In this document: piece by piece, positions 33,432-42,212 of the stretch | Layout: every line of letters starts with the position of its first letter | Numbering within the stretch: position 1 is the first letter of the stretch | From: CAVTBT01 sp963733065 | GTDB lineage: Bacteria; Actinomycetota; Thermoleophilia; Gaiellales; Gaiellaceae | Length of the DNA stretch: 64,000 nt | Assembly: GCA_963733065.1 (NCBI GenBank) | Contig: CAVTBT010000002.1 | Coordinates: forward strand, 1 to 64,000 | Direction of reading: 5' to 3' | Notes under the pieces: model-generated | Told to the model about the DNA's origin: nothing | The model's input: only the letters and a program-made list of their open reading frames with translations | Database searches by the model: none | Program-made: the position numbers and the translations under genes

Positions 33432-34460
33432 TCACTGCAGCCGGATCCTGGGGTCGATCACGCCGTAGAGCAGGTCGACGACGAGGTTGATCAGGATGTA
33501 GATCGCCGCCACGAACAGGCTGATGCCCATGACGGCCGGCAGGTCGAGGCTCGTCGCGCTCAGGTACGCGTACTGCCCGAGCCCCGGGAAGGCGAAGATC
33601 GACTCGACGAACACCGTGCCCGACAGCAGGACGCCGAACATGACGCCGGCGACCGTGACGATCGGGACGAGCGCGGCTCGGAGCACGTGGCGCGACGCGA
33701 TCGTCCACCCCGTGAGGCCCTTCGCCCGTGCCGTGCGCACGTAGTCGTTTCCGAGCACGTCGAGCACGGCGGAGCGCGTGAACCTCGTCAGCAGGCTCAC
33801 GGCGTACGCCGCGAGCACGAGCGCCGGCAGCAGCAGGTGCATGAGCGCCGACTGGAAGACGTTCCACTGGCCGGCCAGCGCGGCGTCGACCGTGTACATG
33901 CCCGTTACGTGCGGTGGGGCGAGCATTCCCGGGTCGAGCCGATCGCCTCCCGGGAAGATGCCGAGCCGGTAGGAGAAGACGTAGAACGCGACGAGGGCGA
34001 GCCAGAACGTGGGCATGGAGACGCCGAGCAGCGAGAACACGCGCACGCCGTGGTCGACGTGGCGGTCGTGGAAGGCGGCCGCGAGCGTCCCGGCGGTGAC
34101 GCCGATCGTGAGCGCGAGGAATCCGGCGATCAACGCGAGCTCGATCGACGCCGGTGCGTATTCGCTCAGCTCGTCGCGCACCGGCTGCGCCGTGCGGCGT
34201 GACGTCCCGAGATCGCCCTGCACCACGTTCTGGAGGTAGGTCAGGTACTGCACCGGCAGCGGCTCGTCGAGTCCCGTCCGCTCGCGGTACGCGGCCACGG
34301 CCGCCGGGTCGGCGGCACCCGTCTCGCCGAGCGCCGACAGCACCGGGTTGCTGGGGACGTAGTTGCCGAGCAGGAAGGTCACGAGCGTCACGCCGATCAG
34401 CAGGAACACGGCCGCGACCAGCCGCCGCAGCACGAACCGCCGCAGGTTCGAGCTAGCCAA
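33432..34460 (-). CDS. dppB: Dipeptide-type ABC permease, DppB type (system 1)
   Basis: The start taken is TTG 34460 (LASSNLRRFVLRR), overlapping the amidase stop by eight bases and preceded by AAGGG; a longer frame to 34535 has an Arg-rich head inside the amidase gene. The 342 residues carry the first helix at about 13-33, the family segment VVQGDLGTSRRTAQPV, the EAA loop DYVRTARAKGLTGW and the C-terminal LLYGVIDPRIRLQ. Six helices are expected. It is clearly related to the permease at 48182. Confidence 0.87.
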   Translation of the reverse strand: MASSNLRRFVLRRLVAAVFLLIGVTLVTFLLGNYVPSNPVLSALGETGAADPAAVAAYRERTGLDEPLPVQYLTYLQNVVQGDLGTSRRTAQPVRDELSEYAPASIELALIAGFLALTIGVTAGTLAAAFHDRHVDHGVRVFSLLGVSMPTFWLALVAFYVFSYRLGIFPGGDRLDPGMLAPPHVTGMYTVDAALAGQWNVFQSALMHLLLPALVLAAYAVSLLTRFTRSAVLDVLGNDYVRTARAKGLTGWTIASRHVLRAALVPIVTVAGVMFGVLLSGTVFVESIFAFPGLGQYAYLSATSLDLPAVMGISLFVAAIYILINLVVDLLYGVIDPRIRLQ

Positions 34461-36015
34461 CGCCCGACCCTTCCGCGCGCCACGGCGCGACGCCGGCCGG
34501 CGACGCCAGACGGAAGACCGTCTGCTCGAACGCATGGGCGGCCCGGATCACCGTCGCATCCTCGCCGCGACGGCCGACGAGCATCATGCCGACCGGCAGC
34601 CCGCCGGAGCTTGCGCACGGGACGCTCATGGCGGGATGCCCGGTGACGTTGAACGGCGCCGTGTTGACGCCCATCTCGTGGCCGACCCGTGTCGACTCCG
34701 GCGCGGAGATCCCGGCCGCGGGAAGCGGCGTCGCCTTGAGCGGCGTCGTCGGCATCACGAGCAGGTCGACGGTCTCGAGCGCCTCGTCGTACGCCCGCGC
34801 CAGCCGCCGGGCGGCGTTCTGCGCCGTCGCGTAGTGCCGTCCGTGGCACGTCTCGAGCACCCACTGGCCGACGAGTGCCTGCAGCTTGACCATAGGCGGC
34901 AGCCGCTCGGGACTCGCCCGCCGCCCGCGCACGAATGCGTCGCCCATGCTGGCCAGGTGGCCGCCCTTCCAGTTCGTGCCCAGTCCGTTGCCGTGCACCA
35001 TCAGCGCCGTCGAGCCCTCGGCCGCAATGGCGTGCGTGAGCTTGCCGCCGTCCCTGTGCCACGGCACGGATACCTCGGCGACGGATGCCCCGAGCTCGCC
35101 GAGCCGGGCAGCAGCGTCGCGGACGCTGCTCTCGACGTCCGGCTCCGACACGCTCCATCCGAACCCCTCGGCGAGCACGCCGAACCGCAGCCCCTCGGCT
35201 CCCCGCGAGAGCGCCTCGACGGCTCCCGGTGGCACCGCGTCCGCGGTCTGGCGCGGGTCGAGCCCGTCAGGGCCGGCGAGCACGTCGAGCAGGAGCGCGA
35301 CGTCCGAGGCGCTCCGGGCCATCGGGCCGAGGTGGTCGATCGTCATCTCGAGTGGGAACGCCCCGGTGTACGGGACAAGGCCGTAGGTCGGCTTCAGGCC
35401 GTACACGCCCGACCACGAGCTGGGTCCGCGAATCGAGCCGCCCTGGTCGCCGCCAAGGGCGAGGTCGACCTCGCCGTTCGCGAGCAGCGCCGCGCAGCCG
35501 CTCGACGAGCCGCCGCTCGAGCGGGTCGGGTCGTACGGGTTCCGCACCGGGCCGGTGTCGCTCGTATGGCTGCCGCCCGAGTAGCAGAGGCTCTCGCAGA
35601 CGGCCTTGCCGACGACCGTCGCCCCGGCATCGAGCACGCGTCGCACCACCGTCGCGTCCTGCTCCGGGACGTAGCCCTCGAGCAGCGCGCTGCCGTTCAT
35701 CATCGGCACGCCGGCGACGCAGATGTTGTCCTTCACCACCACCGTCCGGCCGGTGAGCGGGCCGTCGGCGTCCCGGTTGATCACCGTCCTCCAGTACCAG
35801 GCCCCGAGCGGGTTCTCTGCGTCGGTTGCCCGGTGCCCGGGCCCGCGGGTTTCCGGCGGCCCCGGCTCCGGGTCGAGGCCGTCGAGCCAGTCGTGCGCAC
35901 CCAGTGCGTCGTCGACGGCGCCGACGAACTCGTCGATCGCGTCGTCGGCGATGCCGAGCCCGAGCCGCCGGTTCAGGTCGGCGAGCTCGCTGGCGGTGGG
36001 GCGCCGCACGCTCAC
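34453..36015 (-). CDS. Amidase signature-family hydrolase
   Basis: GTG 36015 overlaps the stop of the preceding amidase (GTGA), giving 520 residues. The Ser-cisSer-Lys triad is visible: Lys in VVVKDNICVAG near residue 100, the cis-Ser in RSSGGSSSG near 175 and the nucleophile Ser in GGDQGGSIRGPSS near 198. The family hydrolyses amide bonds in amides, ureas or acyl-amino compounds. The N-terminal 70 residues form an added domain with a helical start (ASELADLNRRLGLGIADD), a feature of several catabolic amidases. It lies between two amidase/transporter genes in one operon, so its substrate is presumably delivered by this transporter. Confidence 0.9.
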   Translation of the reverse strand: MSVRRPTASELADLNRRLGLGIADDAIDEFVGAVDDALGAHDWLDGLDPEPGPPETRGPGHRATDAENPLGAWYWRTVINRDADGPLTGRTVVVKDNICVAGVPMMNGSALLEGYVPEQDATVVRRVLDAGATVVGKAVCESLCYSGGSHTSDTGPVRNPYDPTRSSGGSSSGCAALLANGEVDLALGGDQGGSIRGPSSWSGVYGLKPTYGLVPYTGAFPLEMTIDHLGPMARSASDVALLLDVLAGPDGLDPRQTADAVPPGAVEALSRGAEGLRFGVLAEGFGWSVSEPDVESSVRDAAARLGELGASVAEVSVPWHRDGGKLTHAIAAEGSTALMVHGNGLGTNWKGGHLASMGDAFVRGRRASPERLPPMVKLQALVGQWVLETCHGRHYATAQNAARRLARAYDEALETVDLLVMPTTPLKATPLPAAGISAPESTRVGHEMGVNTAPFNVTGHPAMSVPCASSGGLPVGMMLVGRRGEDATVIRAAHAFEQTVFRLASPAGVAPWRAEGSGVG

Positions 36016-37409
36016 GCGCCGCTGCCCGACAGGGTCGTCGTCGCGAGCTCGGGGTGCCGCGGCCGCCCGCTGTCGAGGCGCTCGAAGGCCACGCCGATGC
36101 TGAGCAACTCCTCGTCCCGCCCCGCGTGGCCGACGAGTTGGACGCCGACGGGCAAGCCTTCCGCCGAGACGCCGCACGTCACCGCGAGGGCGGGCCGCCC
36201 TGTCACGCTCGCCAGTGGCGTGTACCTGGTCACGGCCTGGGACACCTCTTCCTCCCGTCCCTCGACGAGGACGGTCCGTGCTCCCAGAGCGTACGGGAGG
36301 ATCGGCGACACGGGCAGCAGCAGCGCGTCGGCGTCGGCCAGCGCGGCATCGAGCCGGCCGGCGAGCCAGCGGCGCACGCGTTGCGCGCGAACGTAGGTCT
36401 CGGCCGTGATCGTGCGGCCCCGCTCGAGCCGTGCGCGCACGACCGGGTGGTAGTCGTCCGCCCGCGTCGAGAGCCAGTCGTGATGGATGTCGGCGGCCTC
36501 GGGCGAGGCGATCGCCCAGAGCAGGTCACGCGCCAGCAGCAGGCTCGGCAGCTCGACCTCGCGGACGCGCGCTCCCTCCGCCTCGAAGGCGGCCCGCGCC
36601 GCGTCCGTCGCGGCGCGCACCTCGGGATCGATGCGCTCGCCGTCCTGCTCGGCGGCGACCGCCAGCCGTAGCCCGGCGAGGCTCGTCTCGCGCGGGCCGG
36701 CCGACGCGTCCCCGCCCACGAGCGCGCCGAAGAGGATTGCGGCGTCCTCGACCGAGCGGGCGATCGGGCCGACGTGGCACATCGTCCACGAGGTCGAGAC
36801 CACGCCGTCGGTCGGGATCCGGCCGTGCGTCGGCTTGAACCCCGCGGCGCCGCAGAAGGCTGCCGGCACGCGGATCGAGCCGCCCGTGTCGGTCGCGAGC
36901 GCAGCGAAGCAGAGTCCCGCCGCGACCGCAGCCGCCGCCCCCGTCGACGATCCGGCGGTCGACCGCTCGAGCGACCAGGGGTTGCGAACGTGGCCGTAGT
37001 CCCCGTGGGCTTCGCCGAAGGCGAACTCGAAGAGGTTCGTCTTGCCCGCGATCAGCGCGCCGGCGTCGCGCAGGCTCCGGACGCATGCGGCGTCCTGCTC
37101 GGGCACCCAGTCCGCCAGGATGCGCGAGCCCGCGGTCGTGCGCACCCCCGCGGTGGCGATGTTGTCCTTGACCGAGACCGGGATGCCGAGGAGCGGCGCG
37201 TCGTCGTCCCCGGCCAGGAGGCGGCGCTCGGCGTCCCTTGCGCCCGTCCGCAACTCGGGGGCGAGGACGGTCACGTAGGCGTTCAGCACCGGGTCGAGGC
37301 GCTCGATCCGCTCGAGCAGCGCGTCGACCAGCGCCACCGGCGAGAGCTCCCGCGACCGGTAGCGGCGGCCGATCTCGGCGAGCGGCTCGAGACAGACGTC
37401 GTCCGTCAC
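36012..37409 (-). CDS. Second amidase signature-family hydrolase (AtzF/GatA-like)
   Basis: GTG 37409 overlaps the stop of a 51-residue gene upstream. The 465 residues have Lys in GIPVSVKDNIATAG near 80, cis-Ser in STAGSSTGAAAAVAAG near 155 and nucleophile Ser in TDTGGSIRVPAAFCG near 177. It is similar in length to GatA and to catabolic amidases, but no gatB/gatC is nearby, so a role in tRNA amidation is unlikely. Its product stop overlaps the start of the second amidase; both probably act on the same imported compound or successive bonds. Confidence 0.9.
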   Translation of the reverse strand: MTDDVCLEPLAEIGRRYRSRELSPVALVDALLERIERLDPVLNAYVTVLAPELRTGARDAERRLLAGDDDAPLLGIPVSVKDNIATAGVRTTAGSRILADWVPEQDAACVRSLRDAGALIAGKTNLFEFAFGEAHGDYGHVRNPWSLERSTAGSSTGAAAAVAAGLCFAALATDTGGSIRVPAAFCGAAGFKPTHGRIPTDGVVSTSWTMCHVGPIARSVEDAAILFGALVGGDASAGPRETSLAGLRLAVAAEQDGERIDPEVRAATDAARAAFEAEGARVREVELPSLLLARDLLWAIASPEAADIHHDWLSTRADDYHPVVRARLERGRTITAETYVRAQRVRRWLAGRLDAALADADALLLPVSPILPYALGARTVLVEGREEEVSQAVTRYTPLASVTGRPALAVTCGVSAEGLPVGVQLVGHAGRDEELLSIGVAFERLDSGRPRHPELATTTLSGSGA

Positions 37410-37561
37410 GGCTCCCGGGCCTCCGGATCGAAGTGCACGGCCATGCCGGTCTCGCCGATCGGCGCCTCGAAGAGCCGCTCCAGCCGTGCGAGGAGGTCGT
37501 CGACCGCCGCCTCCGGCTGCTCGTCCAGGTCGGTCTCGTCGGGGCGGGCGTCGTCGGTCAC
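37406..37561 (-). CDS. 51-residue protein coupled to the amidases (possible GatC/AtzG-like partner)
   Basis: GTG 37561 starts a short acidic protein, MTDDARPDETDLDE, then an amphipathic helix AAVDDLLARLERLFEAP and a tail GMAVHFDPEAREP. Its stop overlaps the amidase start (GTGA), a strong sign it is translated. Small helical proteins encoded directly ahead of amidases, such as GatC and AtzG, fold against the amidase. A similar stabilising role is plausible but not proven by sequence. It lies 65 bases after the substrate-binding gene. Confidence 0.55.
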   Translation of the reverse strand: MTDDARPDETDLDEQPEAAVDDLLARLERLFEAPIGETGMAVHFDPEAREP

Positions 37562-37626
37562 GTCAGAGCGGAGGGCGGCGCCGGGGGCCGGCCGAAGCCG
37601 AGCCCCGGCGCCTTGGAGGGCCGACG

Positions 37627-39288
37627 CTATTCGGAGAGGATCGTGGGGTCGATGAAGAACGACGGCACCACGACGACGCCCTTGATGCGGGACGACGCCG
37701 CGATCACCGTGCTGGGCTGGAACTGCGGGATGAGCGGCGACTCGCGGTTGAACTTCTGCTGCAACTGGCGGAACAGTGCGGCTCTGCGCTGCGGGTTCAG
37801 CTCGCGCTGCGCCCGGACGCCGAGCGCGGTCAGGTCGGGCGCGTCCCTGGGCGTGTAGCCGGCGTACTGACCGCGATAGCCCGTCGGCAGGTACGCCGAG
37901 GCGCTGTTCGGATCGGGGTAGAGCGCGGCCTGCGCGCCCTGCACCATGTGCGGCTTCGCATCGATCCAGCGCGGCAGCCAGGCGGTCAGCGGCGCGCCCC
38001 GCAGCACGACGTTGATCCCGACATCCTTCAGGTCGGCCTGGACGGCCTCGGAGATCGTCGTGAAGGACATGCCCTCCAGGACGTAGTCGGTCGGGAACTC
38101 GATCTCGAGCGTCGGGTTCGAGACGCCGGTGCGCGCCAGTGCTCTGCGGGCGCGGGCGACATCGCGCTTGACGCAGGCGCTTGCCGGCAGGCCACCGAGG
38201 AACTCGCGCGGCAGCAGGCCGCAGGCCTGGATGGCGCCCTTGCCGGCGAGTCGGACGAGCTTGGTGTAGTCGAGGCCGTAGCGGATCGCCTCCCACAGGG
38301 CAGGGTTGCCGGCCACCTCGGACACGCTCTTCTTGAAGTTCGCCTGCATGTAGAAGACGGTCGAGCTCGGCGCGCTGTACACGCGGACCGAGCCCGGCAG
38401 CGTGCTCGCCTGGTCGGGCGTCAGGCCCATGGCGATTTGCGACTGACCGCTGCGGACGTTCAGGCGGGCGATCTCCGGCTTGACGTTCCGGAACACGATC
38501 TGGTCGTAGAAAGGCTTCGGGCCCCAGTAGCGCGGGTTGCGGACGAGCACCGTCTGCCCGGTCGTGCTGAACGTCCGGAGGGTGTACGGCCCGCTGCCGA
38601 GCGAGTTCTTGTCGAAGAACGCCTGCGCCTTGTCCGTCTTCGCTGCGTTCGGGCCGTCGGTGGCTCCGTTCCGCTTCGCGACCGCGCTGTTGACGATCCC
38701 CATCGCCTTGTACGACACGAGGTACGGCACCGCCGGGTTCGGGATCGTAGTCGTGATGCGCACCGTGTAGCGGTCGACAGCCTGCACGCGCTGGAACGTC
38801 TCGGCGACCGCCGCGGGCGCAGCCTTGATGTTCTTCACGCGCCGTAGCGACCACACCACGTCCGCGGAGGTCAGCGGCGTGCCGTCGCTGAAGACGACGC
38901 CTTGGCGGAGGTTGAACGTCCAGACCCGCCCGGATTTGTCGGAGCGGTACGACCTGGCGAGCCATGGGTCGGGCTTGCCCAGGCTCGCCTTGTAGCGGCC
39001 GTTGACGAGCTTCGGCTTGAAAGCGGTCAGGTTGTCGTACACGAGGCTTCTGATGTACCGGCTGCTGTTGGACGCGTCCCGCGCGGGATCCGCGGTCAGC
39101 TGGTCGTACTGGGTGTCGATCACGATCTGCTTGATGCCCCCGGCCTCGGCGCCGACCGATGCTCCGGCCGTCGAGAGCCCGACGGCGAGGGCAAGAGCGA
39201 TGACGAGAAGGGCGAACGGACGGAGCCGGATGCCGCGTGACGGCCTGCCGGCCGCACCGGCCGCGCGCGGATCTCTGCGACGGGACAT
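37627..39288 (-). CDS. dppA: Dipeptide-type ABC substrate-binding protein (system 1)
   Basis: ATG 39288 gives 553 residues. An Arg-rich start and hydrophobic core (PFALLVIALALAVGLSTAGASV) form a signal peptide to about residue 50, with no lipobox. The SBP_bac_5 fold is shown by YIRSLVYDNLTAFKP, WTFNLRQGVVFSDGTPLTSADVVWS near 120-145 and YGLDYTKLVRLAGKG near 310. It is the first gene of the minus-strand operon dppA, small gene, amidase, amidase, dppB, C, D, F. A paralogue is at 46584. It should hold the ligand outside the membrane and hand it to DppBC. Confidence 0.9.
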   Translation of the reverse strand: MSRRRDPRAAGAAGRPSRGIRLRPFALLVIALALAVGLSTAGASVGAEAGGIKQIVIDTQYDQLTADPARDASNSSRYIRSLVYDNLTAFKPKLVNGRYKASLGKPDPWLARSYRSDKSGRVWTFNLRQGVVFSDGTPLTSADVVWSLRRVKNIKAAPAAVAETFQRVQAVDRYTVRITTTIPNPAVPYLVSYKAMGIVNSAVAKRNGATDGPNAAKTDKAQAFFDKNSLGSGPYTLRTFSTTGQTVLVRNPRYWGPKPFYDQIVFRNVKPEIARLNVRSGQSQIAMGLTPDQASTLPGSVRVYSAPSSTVFYMQANFKKSVSEVAGNPALWEAIRYGLDYTKLVRLAGKGAIQACGLLPREFLGGLPASACVKRDVARARRALARTGVSNPTLEIEFPTDYVLEGMSFTTISEAVQADLKDVGINVVLRGAPLTAWLPRWIDAKPHMVQGAQAALYPDPNSASAYLPTGYRGQYAGYTPRDAPDLTALGVRAQRELNPQRRAALFRQLQQKFNRESPLIPQFQPSTVIAASSRIKGVVVVPSFFIDPTILSE

Positions 39289-39514
39289 GAGCTGCCTCCT
39301 TACCTCAGACGGAGCCCTGGGACCACTCGATGCGCCGGCCTGCCACCCGGCGTACGAGCGGGGAACCGAAACGGGAAATCCGCGAGGCCACGGTGCGTCA
39401 CGAACCGACTAGGGTGCCGTTTAGGCGACGAGAGCCGGTCTCGGCGCGAACCATGAACCACCGCGCCACAACTAGCATCCTGCATGAGCCGCGAATATAC
39501 TGGAAGGACTTTCG
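39289..39514. promoter_or_regulatory. Divergent control region for the two transporter clusters
   Basis: This 226-base gap lies between the head of transporter operon 1 (minus) and the XRE-cupin regulator (plus). TATACT at 39496-39501 is a good -10 box for the regulator; its -35 is weak. GGAAGG just after it (39502-39507) may serve as the ribosome-binding site for ATG 39515. The regulator probably binds here, but no operator could be defined. Confidence 0.5.
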
Positions 39515-40117
39515 ATGTCAAGCACGCAGCCCGTCACCCCTCGCGCCCCGCATACCCAGCCGCCGAACCTCGCCACCGGGCTCCGTGGGCTGAGGGTCTC
39601 GAAGGGCTTGTCGCTCAAGGACGTCGCCCTCGCGACCGACATCTCGACGTCGTTTCTCTCGCTCGTCGAAAACGGGAAGAGCGACATCACGATCGGTCGC
39701 CTCGTTCGGCTCGTGAACTTCTACGGCGTCACGTTGACGGATCTCGTCCCGGCCACGCCGGACGACGTCGAGCCCGAGATCACGCGGGTCGGCGAGCGAC
39801 GCCTCATCTTGCACTCGTCCCCGGCCGAGGGCATCGACATCTACCTGCTGACGCCGGACACCGATCGCTCGATGATGCCGATGGAGCTGGAGTTCGACCC
39901 CGGCGCCGAGCTCGCCGAGTTCGGACGCCATGCGGGCGAGGAATGGGTGTACGTGATGGAGGGACGCCTCCGGCTCCTGCTGGACGGCGCCGAGCCGCGC
40001 TGCCTGGAGAAGGGCGACAGCGCGTACTACCCTGCGGACCGGCCGCATCTCTTCGCGAACGAAAACCCGAAGAAGCCGCTGCGGTTGATCTGCGTCAACT
40101 CGACGCCGAACCTCTAG
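39515..40117 (+). CDS. XRE-family regulator with a C-terminal cupin sensor
   Basis: ATG 39515 gives 200 residues. A helix-turn-helix of XRE type spans about 22-80 (GLSLKDVALATDISTSFLSL, then VENGKSDITIGRLVRL). A cupin domain follows from about 125, with GRHAGEEWVYVMEGRLRLLLDG and KGDSAYYPADRPHLFAN. This HTH-cupin layout is known from regulators of amine, amino acid and sulfur compound use (PuuR, SutR/YdcN type), where the cupin senses the ligand. Its location at the divergence of the two operons makes it the likely local controller. Confidence 0.88.
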   Translation: MSSTQPVTPRAPHTQPPNLATGLRGLRVSKGLSLKDVALATDISTSFLSLVENGKSDITIGRLVRLVNFYGVTLTDLVPATPDDVEPEITRVGERRLILHSSPAEGIDIYLLTPDTDRSMMPMELEFDPGAELAEFGRHAGEEWVYVMEGRLRLLLDGAEPRCLEKGDSAYYPADRPHLFANENPKKPLRLICVNSTPNL

Positions 40118-40125
40118 CAGGGCCG

Positions 40126-40866
40126 GTGTCGCTGGACGGGAAGAGGGCGATCGTCACCGGCGCTTCGAGCGGCATCGGCGCCTCGACGGTACGCAAGCTG
40201 CGCGAGGCAGGCGCCCGCGTGGCGGGCGGAGCCCGGCGCGTCGACCGCATCGACGCCGACGTCGCGCTCGAGCTCGACGTCACCGATCCCGACAGCTCCA
40301 CGGCGTTCGTCGACGCGGCGGTCGCCGAGCTCGGCGGGATCGACATCCTCTTCAACAATGCGGGCCTCGCCCTCGGACGCGCGCCGTTCTGGGAGTCGAC
40401 GGAGGAGGACGAGACGGCCGTCCTGCACACGAACGTCGACGGGGTGCTGCGCATGACCCGGCTCTGCCTCCCGCACATCGCGGACGGCGGCCACATCATG
40501 TTCATGGGCTCGGTCGCGGGCCGGCAGGCGTACCCGAACGGCGCCTCGTACGTGACCTCGAAGTTCGCGGTGCGCGGCTTCGTCTACGCGCTCCGAGAGG
40601 ACCTGCTGGGGCGGCCCATCCGCATCACCACGGTCGATGCCGGTCTCGTCGAGACGGAGTTCTCCATCGTGCGCTTCCGCGGAGACGAGGCGCAGGCGAA
40701 GAGCGTCTATGAAGGGCTCGACCCGATCACCCCCGACGAGGTCGCGGACTGTGTCATGTTCGCGCTCATGCGGCCGCCGCACGTGAACCTGGACGAGATC
40801 GTGATCAAGGCGCTCGCACAGTCCAGCGGCGCGCGGATCGTGCGCCGCGAGGCTGCGACGACTTGA
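40126..40866 (+). CDS. SDR-family oxidoreductase (YdfG-like)
   Basis: GTG 40126 begins eight bases after the regulator stop and gives 246 residues. Classical SDR features are complete: GASSGIG near residue 12, NNAGLALG near 85, the catalytic Ser in MGSVAGRQ near 133 and YVTSK near 146. The chain resembles NADP-dependent serine/3-hydroxy acid dehydrogenases of the YdfG type, including the VDAGLVETEFS segment. It could oxidise a hydroxyl group of the imported compound or of a released amino acid. It is probably co-transcribed with the regulator and the DAO gene. Confidence 0.88.
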   Translation: MSLDGKRAIVTGASSGIGASTVRKLREAGARVAGGARRVDRIDADVALELDVTDPDSSTAFVDAAVAELGGIDILFNNAGLALGRAPFWESTEEDETAVLHTNVDGVLRMTRLCLPHIADGGHIMFMGSVAGRQAYPNGASYVTSKFAVRGFVYALREDLLGRPIRITTVDAGLVETEFSIVRFRGDEAQAKSVYEGLDPITPDEVADCVMFALMRPPHVNLDEIVIKALAQSSGARIVRREAATT

Positions 40867-40910
40867 GCCCGGGCCGCAACCTGTAGGCGGACTGAGGCGA
40901 GGAGACCCCA

Positions 40911-42059
40911 GTGCGCAGCGAGGAAACCGTGGGCGTCGCCGTTGTCGGCGCGGGTGTGACCGGCCTCTCCATCGCGCACGCGCTCGTCGCGGCGGGCGTC
41001 GGGCCGGTTCGCGTCTACGAGCGCAGCGGGATCGCCGCAGGCGCGTCGGGCGTCCAGCCGGGCGGCGTCCGACACCAGTGGAGCACGCGGCTGAACTGTC
41101 TCCTCGTCCTCGAGTCGGCGGCGTTCTACCGCGAGCTCGGCGACCGGCTCGACATCGTCGATCCGCCGACGCTCGAGCCATGCGGGTATGCGTTCGTGGT
41201 GCACGAGGAAGGGACGTTCGAGCGCCTGGAACGGGATGTGGCGATGCAGAACGCGCTCGGCATCCCGACTCGAATACTCGATGCCGACTCGATCACGGGC
41301 GTCGTGCCGGAGCTGCAGGTCGACGGCCTCCGCGGCGGCTCGTTCTGCGCGGACGACGGCTACTTCGACCGGCCGCAGGCCGTCGTCGAGGCATTCGGCG
41401 AAGTGGTGGTCCGCGACGGCGGCAGCATCGAGATCCAGGACGTCCGCGCGATCTCCAGGGACGGCGGGGGCTGGCGGCTCGAGTTCGCGGACGGCTCGGC
41501 GTCGACCGCTGAGCACGTGGTCGTCGCCGCCGGCACCGCCAGCCCGGACCTGCTCGCGCCACTCGGTCTCGACGTCCCGATCGCAGCCGAGCCCAAGCAT
41601 CTCTTCCTGAGCGATCCGATCCGCGAGGTCCTGCTGGAGCCGCTCGTGATCGCGATGGACCGTCACTTCGCAGCCAAGCACCTGGCGAACGGCCGCGTAC
41701 TGGCGAGCGACCTCGCCGCCTCGGGCGACGGCGCGGACGCGGAGGAACGGTGGCGGCGGCGCGTGCGCACCTGCATCGAGGAGCTGCTCCCCCGGCTGAT
41801 GTTCGTCACGCTTGGGCTGAGCGTCGGCGGCGAGTACGACGTGACGCCCGACCACCATCCGATCGTCGGGCCGGTCGGCTCCGAGCCCGGCCTCTGGCTG
41901 GCCGCCGGGTTCAGCGGCCACGGCTTCATGATCGCCCCGGCGATCGGTCGGATCGTCGCCGACGCACTGGTGCACGGCCGACGGGACGAGCTGCTCGGCG
42001 CACTCGCGTTCGAGCGCTTCGAGGGCGCGGAGCTCGAGCCGGAGCTGCAGATCGTCTAG
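40911..42059 (+). CDS. FAD-dependent DAO-family amine/amino-acid oxidoreductase (first copy)
   Basis: GTG 40911 gives 382 residues. The FAD-binding VVGAGVTGLSIAHAL lies near residue 10 and the glutamate of the first strand in RVYERSG near 37. Later features are SFCADDGYFDRPQAVVEAF near 145 and the C-terminal WLAAGFSGHGFMIAPAIGR near 330, typical of the DAO fold (sarcosine oxidase, glycine oxidase, dimethylglycine dehydrogenase). It should oxidise a C-N bond to an imine. A close paralogue lies at 45428; both share GASGVQPGGVR-like and PDHHPIVGPV-like segments. Substrate unknown. Confidence 0.88.
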   Translation: MRSEETVGVAVVGAGVTGLSIAHALVAAGVGPVRVYERSGIAAGASGVQPGGVRHQWSTRLNCLLVLESAAFYRELGDRLDIVDPPTLEPCGYAFVVHEEGTFERLERDVAMQNALGIPTRILDADSITGVVPELQVDGLRGGSFCADDGYFDRPQAVVEAFGEVVVRDGGSIEIQDVRAISRDGGGWRLEFADGSASTAEHVVVAAGTASPDLLAPLGLDVPIAAEPKHLFLSDPIREVLLEPLVIAMDRHFAAKHLANGRVLASDLAASGDGADAEERWRRRVRTCIEELLPRLMFVTLGLSVGGEYDVTPDHHPIVGPVGSEPGLWLAAGFSGHGFMIAPAIGRIVADALVHGRRDELLGALAFERFEGAELEPELQIV

Positions 42060-42116
42060 GAGGGTTTGGCGAAATATCCGGCTGGTCGAGCGACATTCCA
42101 CCAAGCCCTCCTGTCG

Positions 42117-42146
42117 TTGACCGCCCCGGTTGGGATCCAGTATGTT
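42117..42146 (+). promoter_or_regulatory. Candidate sigma-70-type promoter
   Basis: TTGACC (42117-42122) and TATGTT (42141-42146) are separated by 18 bases, 66 bases ahead of the GTG at 42213. This suits a separate transcript for the hydrolase, amidohydrolase, RidA and GDSL genes. Confidence 0.55.
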
Positions 42147-42212
42147 CCCTCCTCGTTCAGCTTAGTGAAACGGTCGCCGGGCCGACCGCCCGGGCCACGA
42201 CGGGAGGCGAAC

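Noticed and set aside
36012..37409. GatA subunit of the tRNA amidotransferase
   Set aside because: No gatB or gatC is adjacent, and the operon is a transporter-amidase cluster, so a catabolic amidase is more likely.
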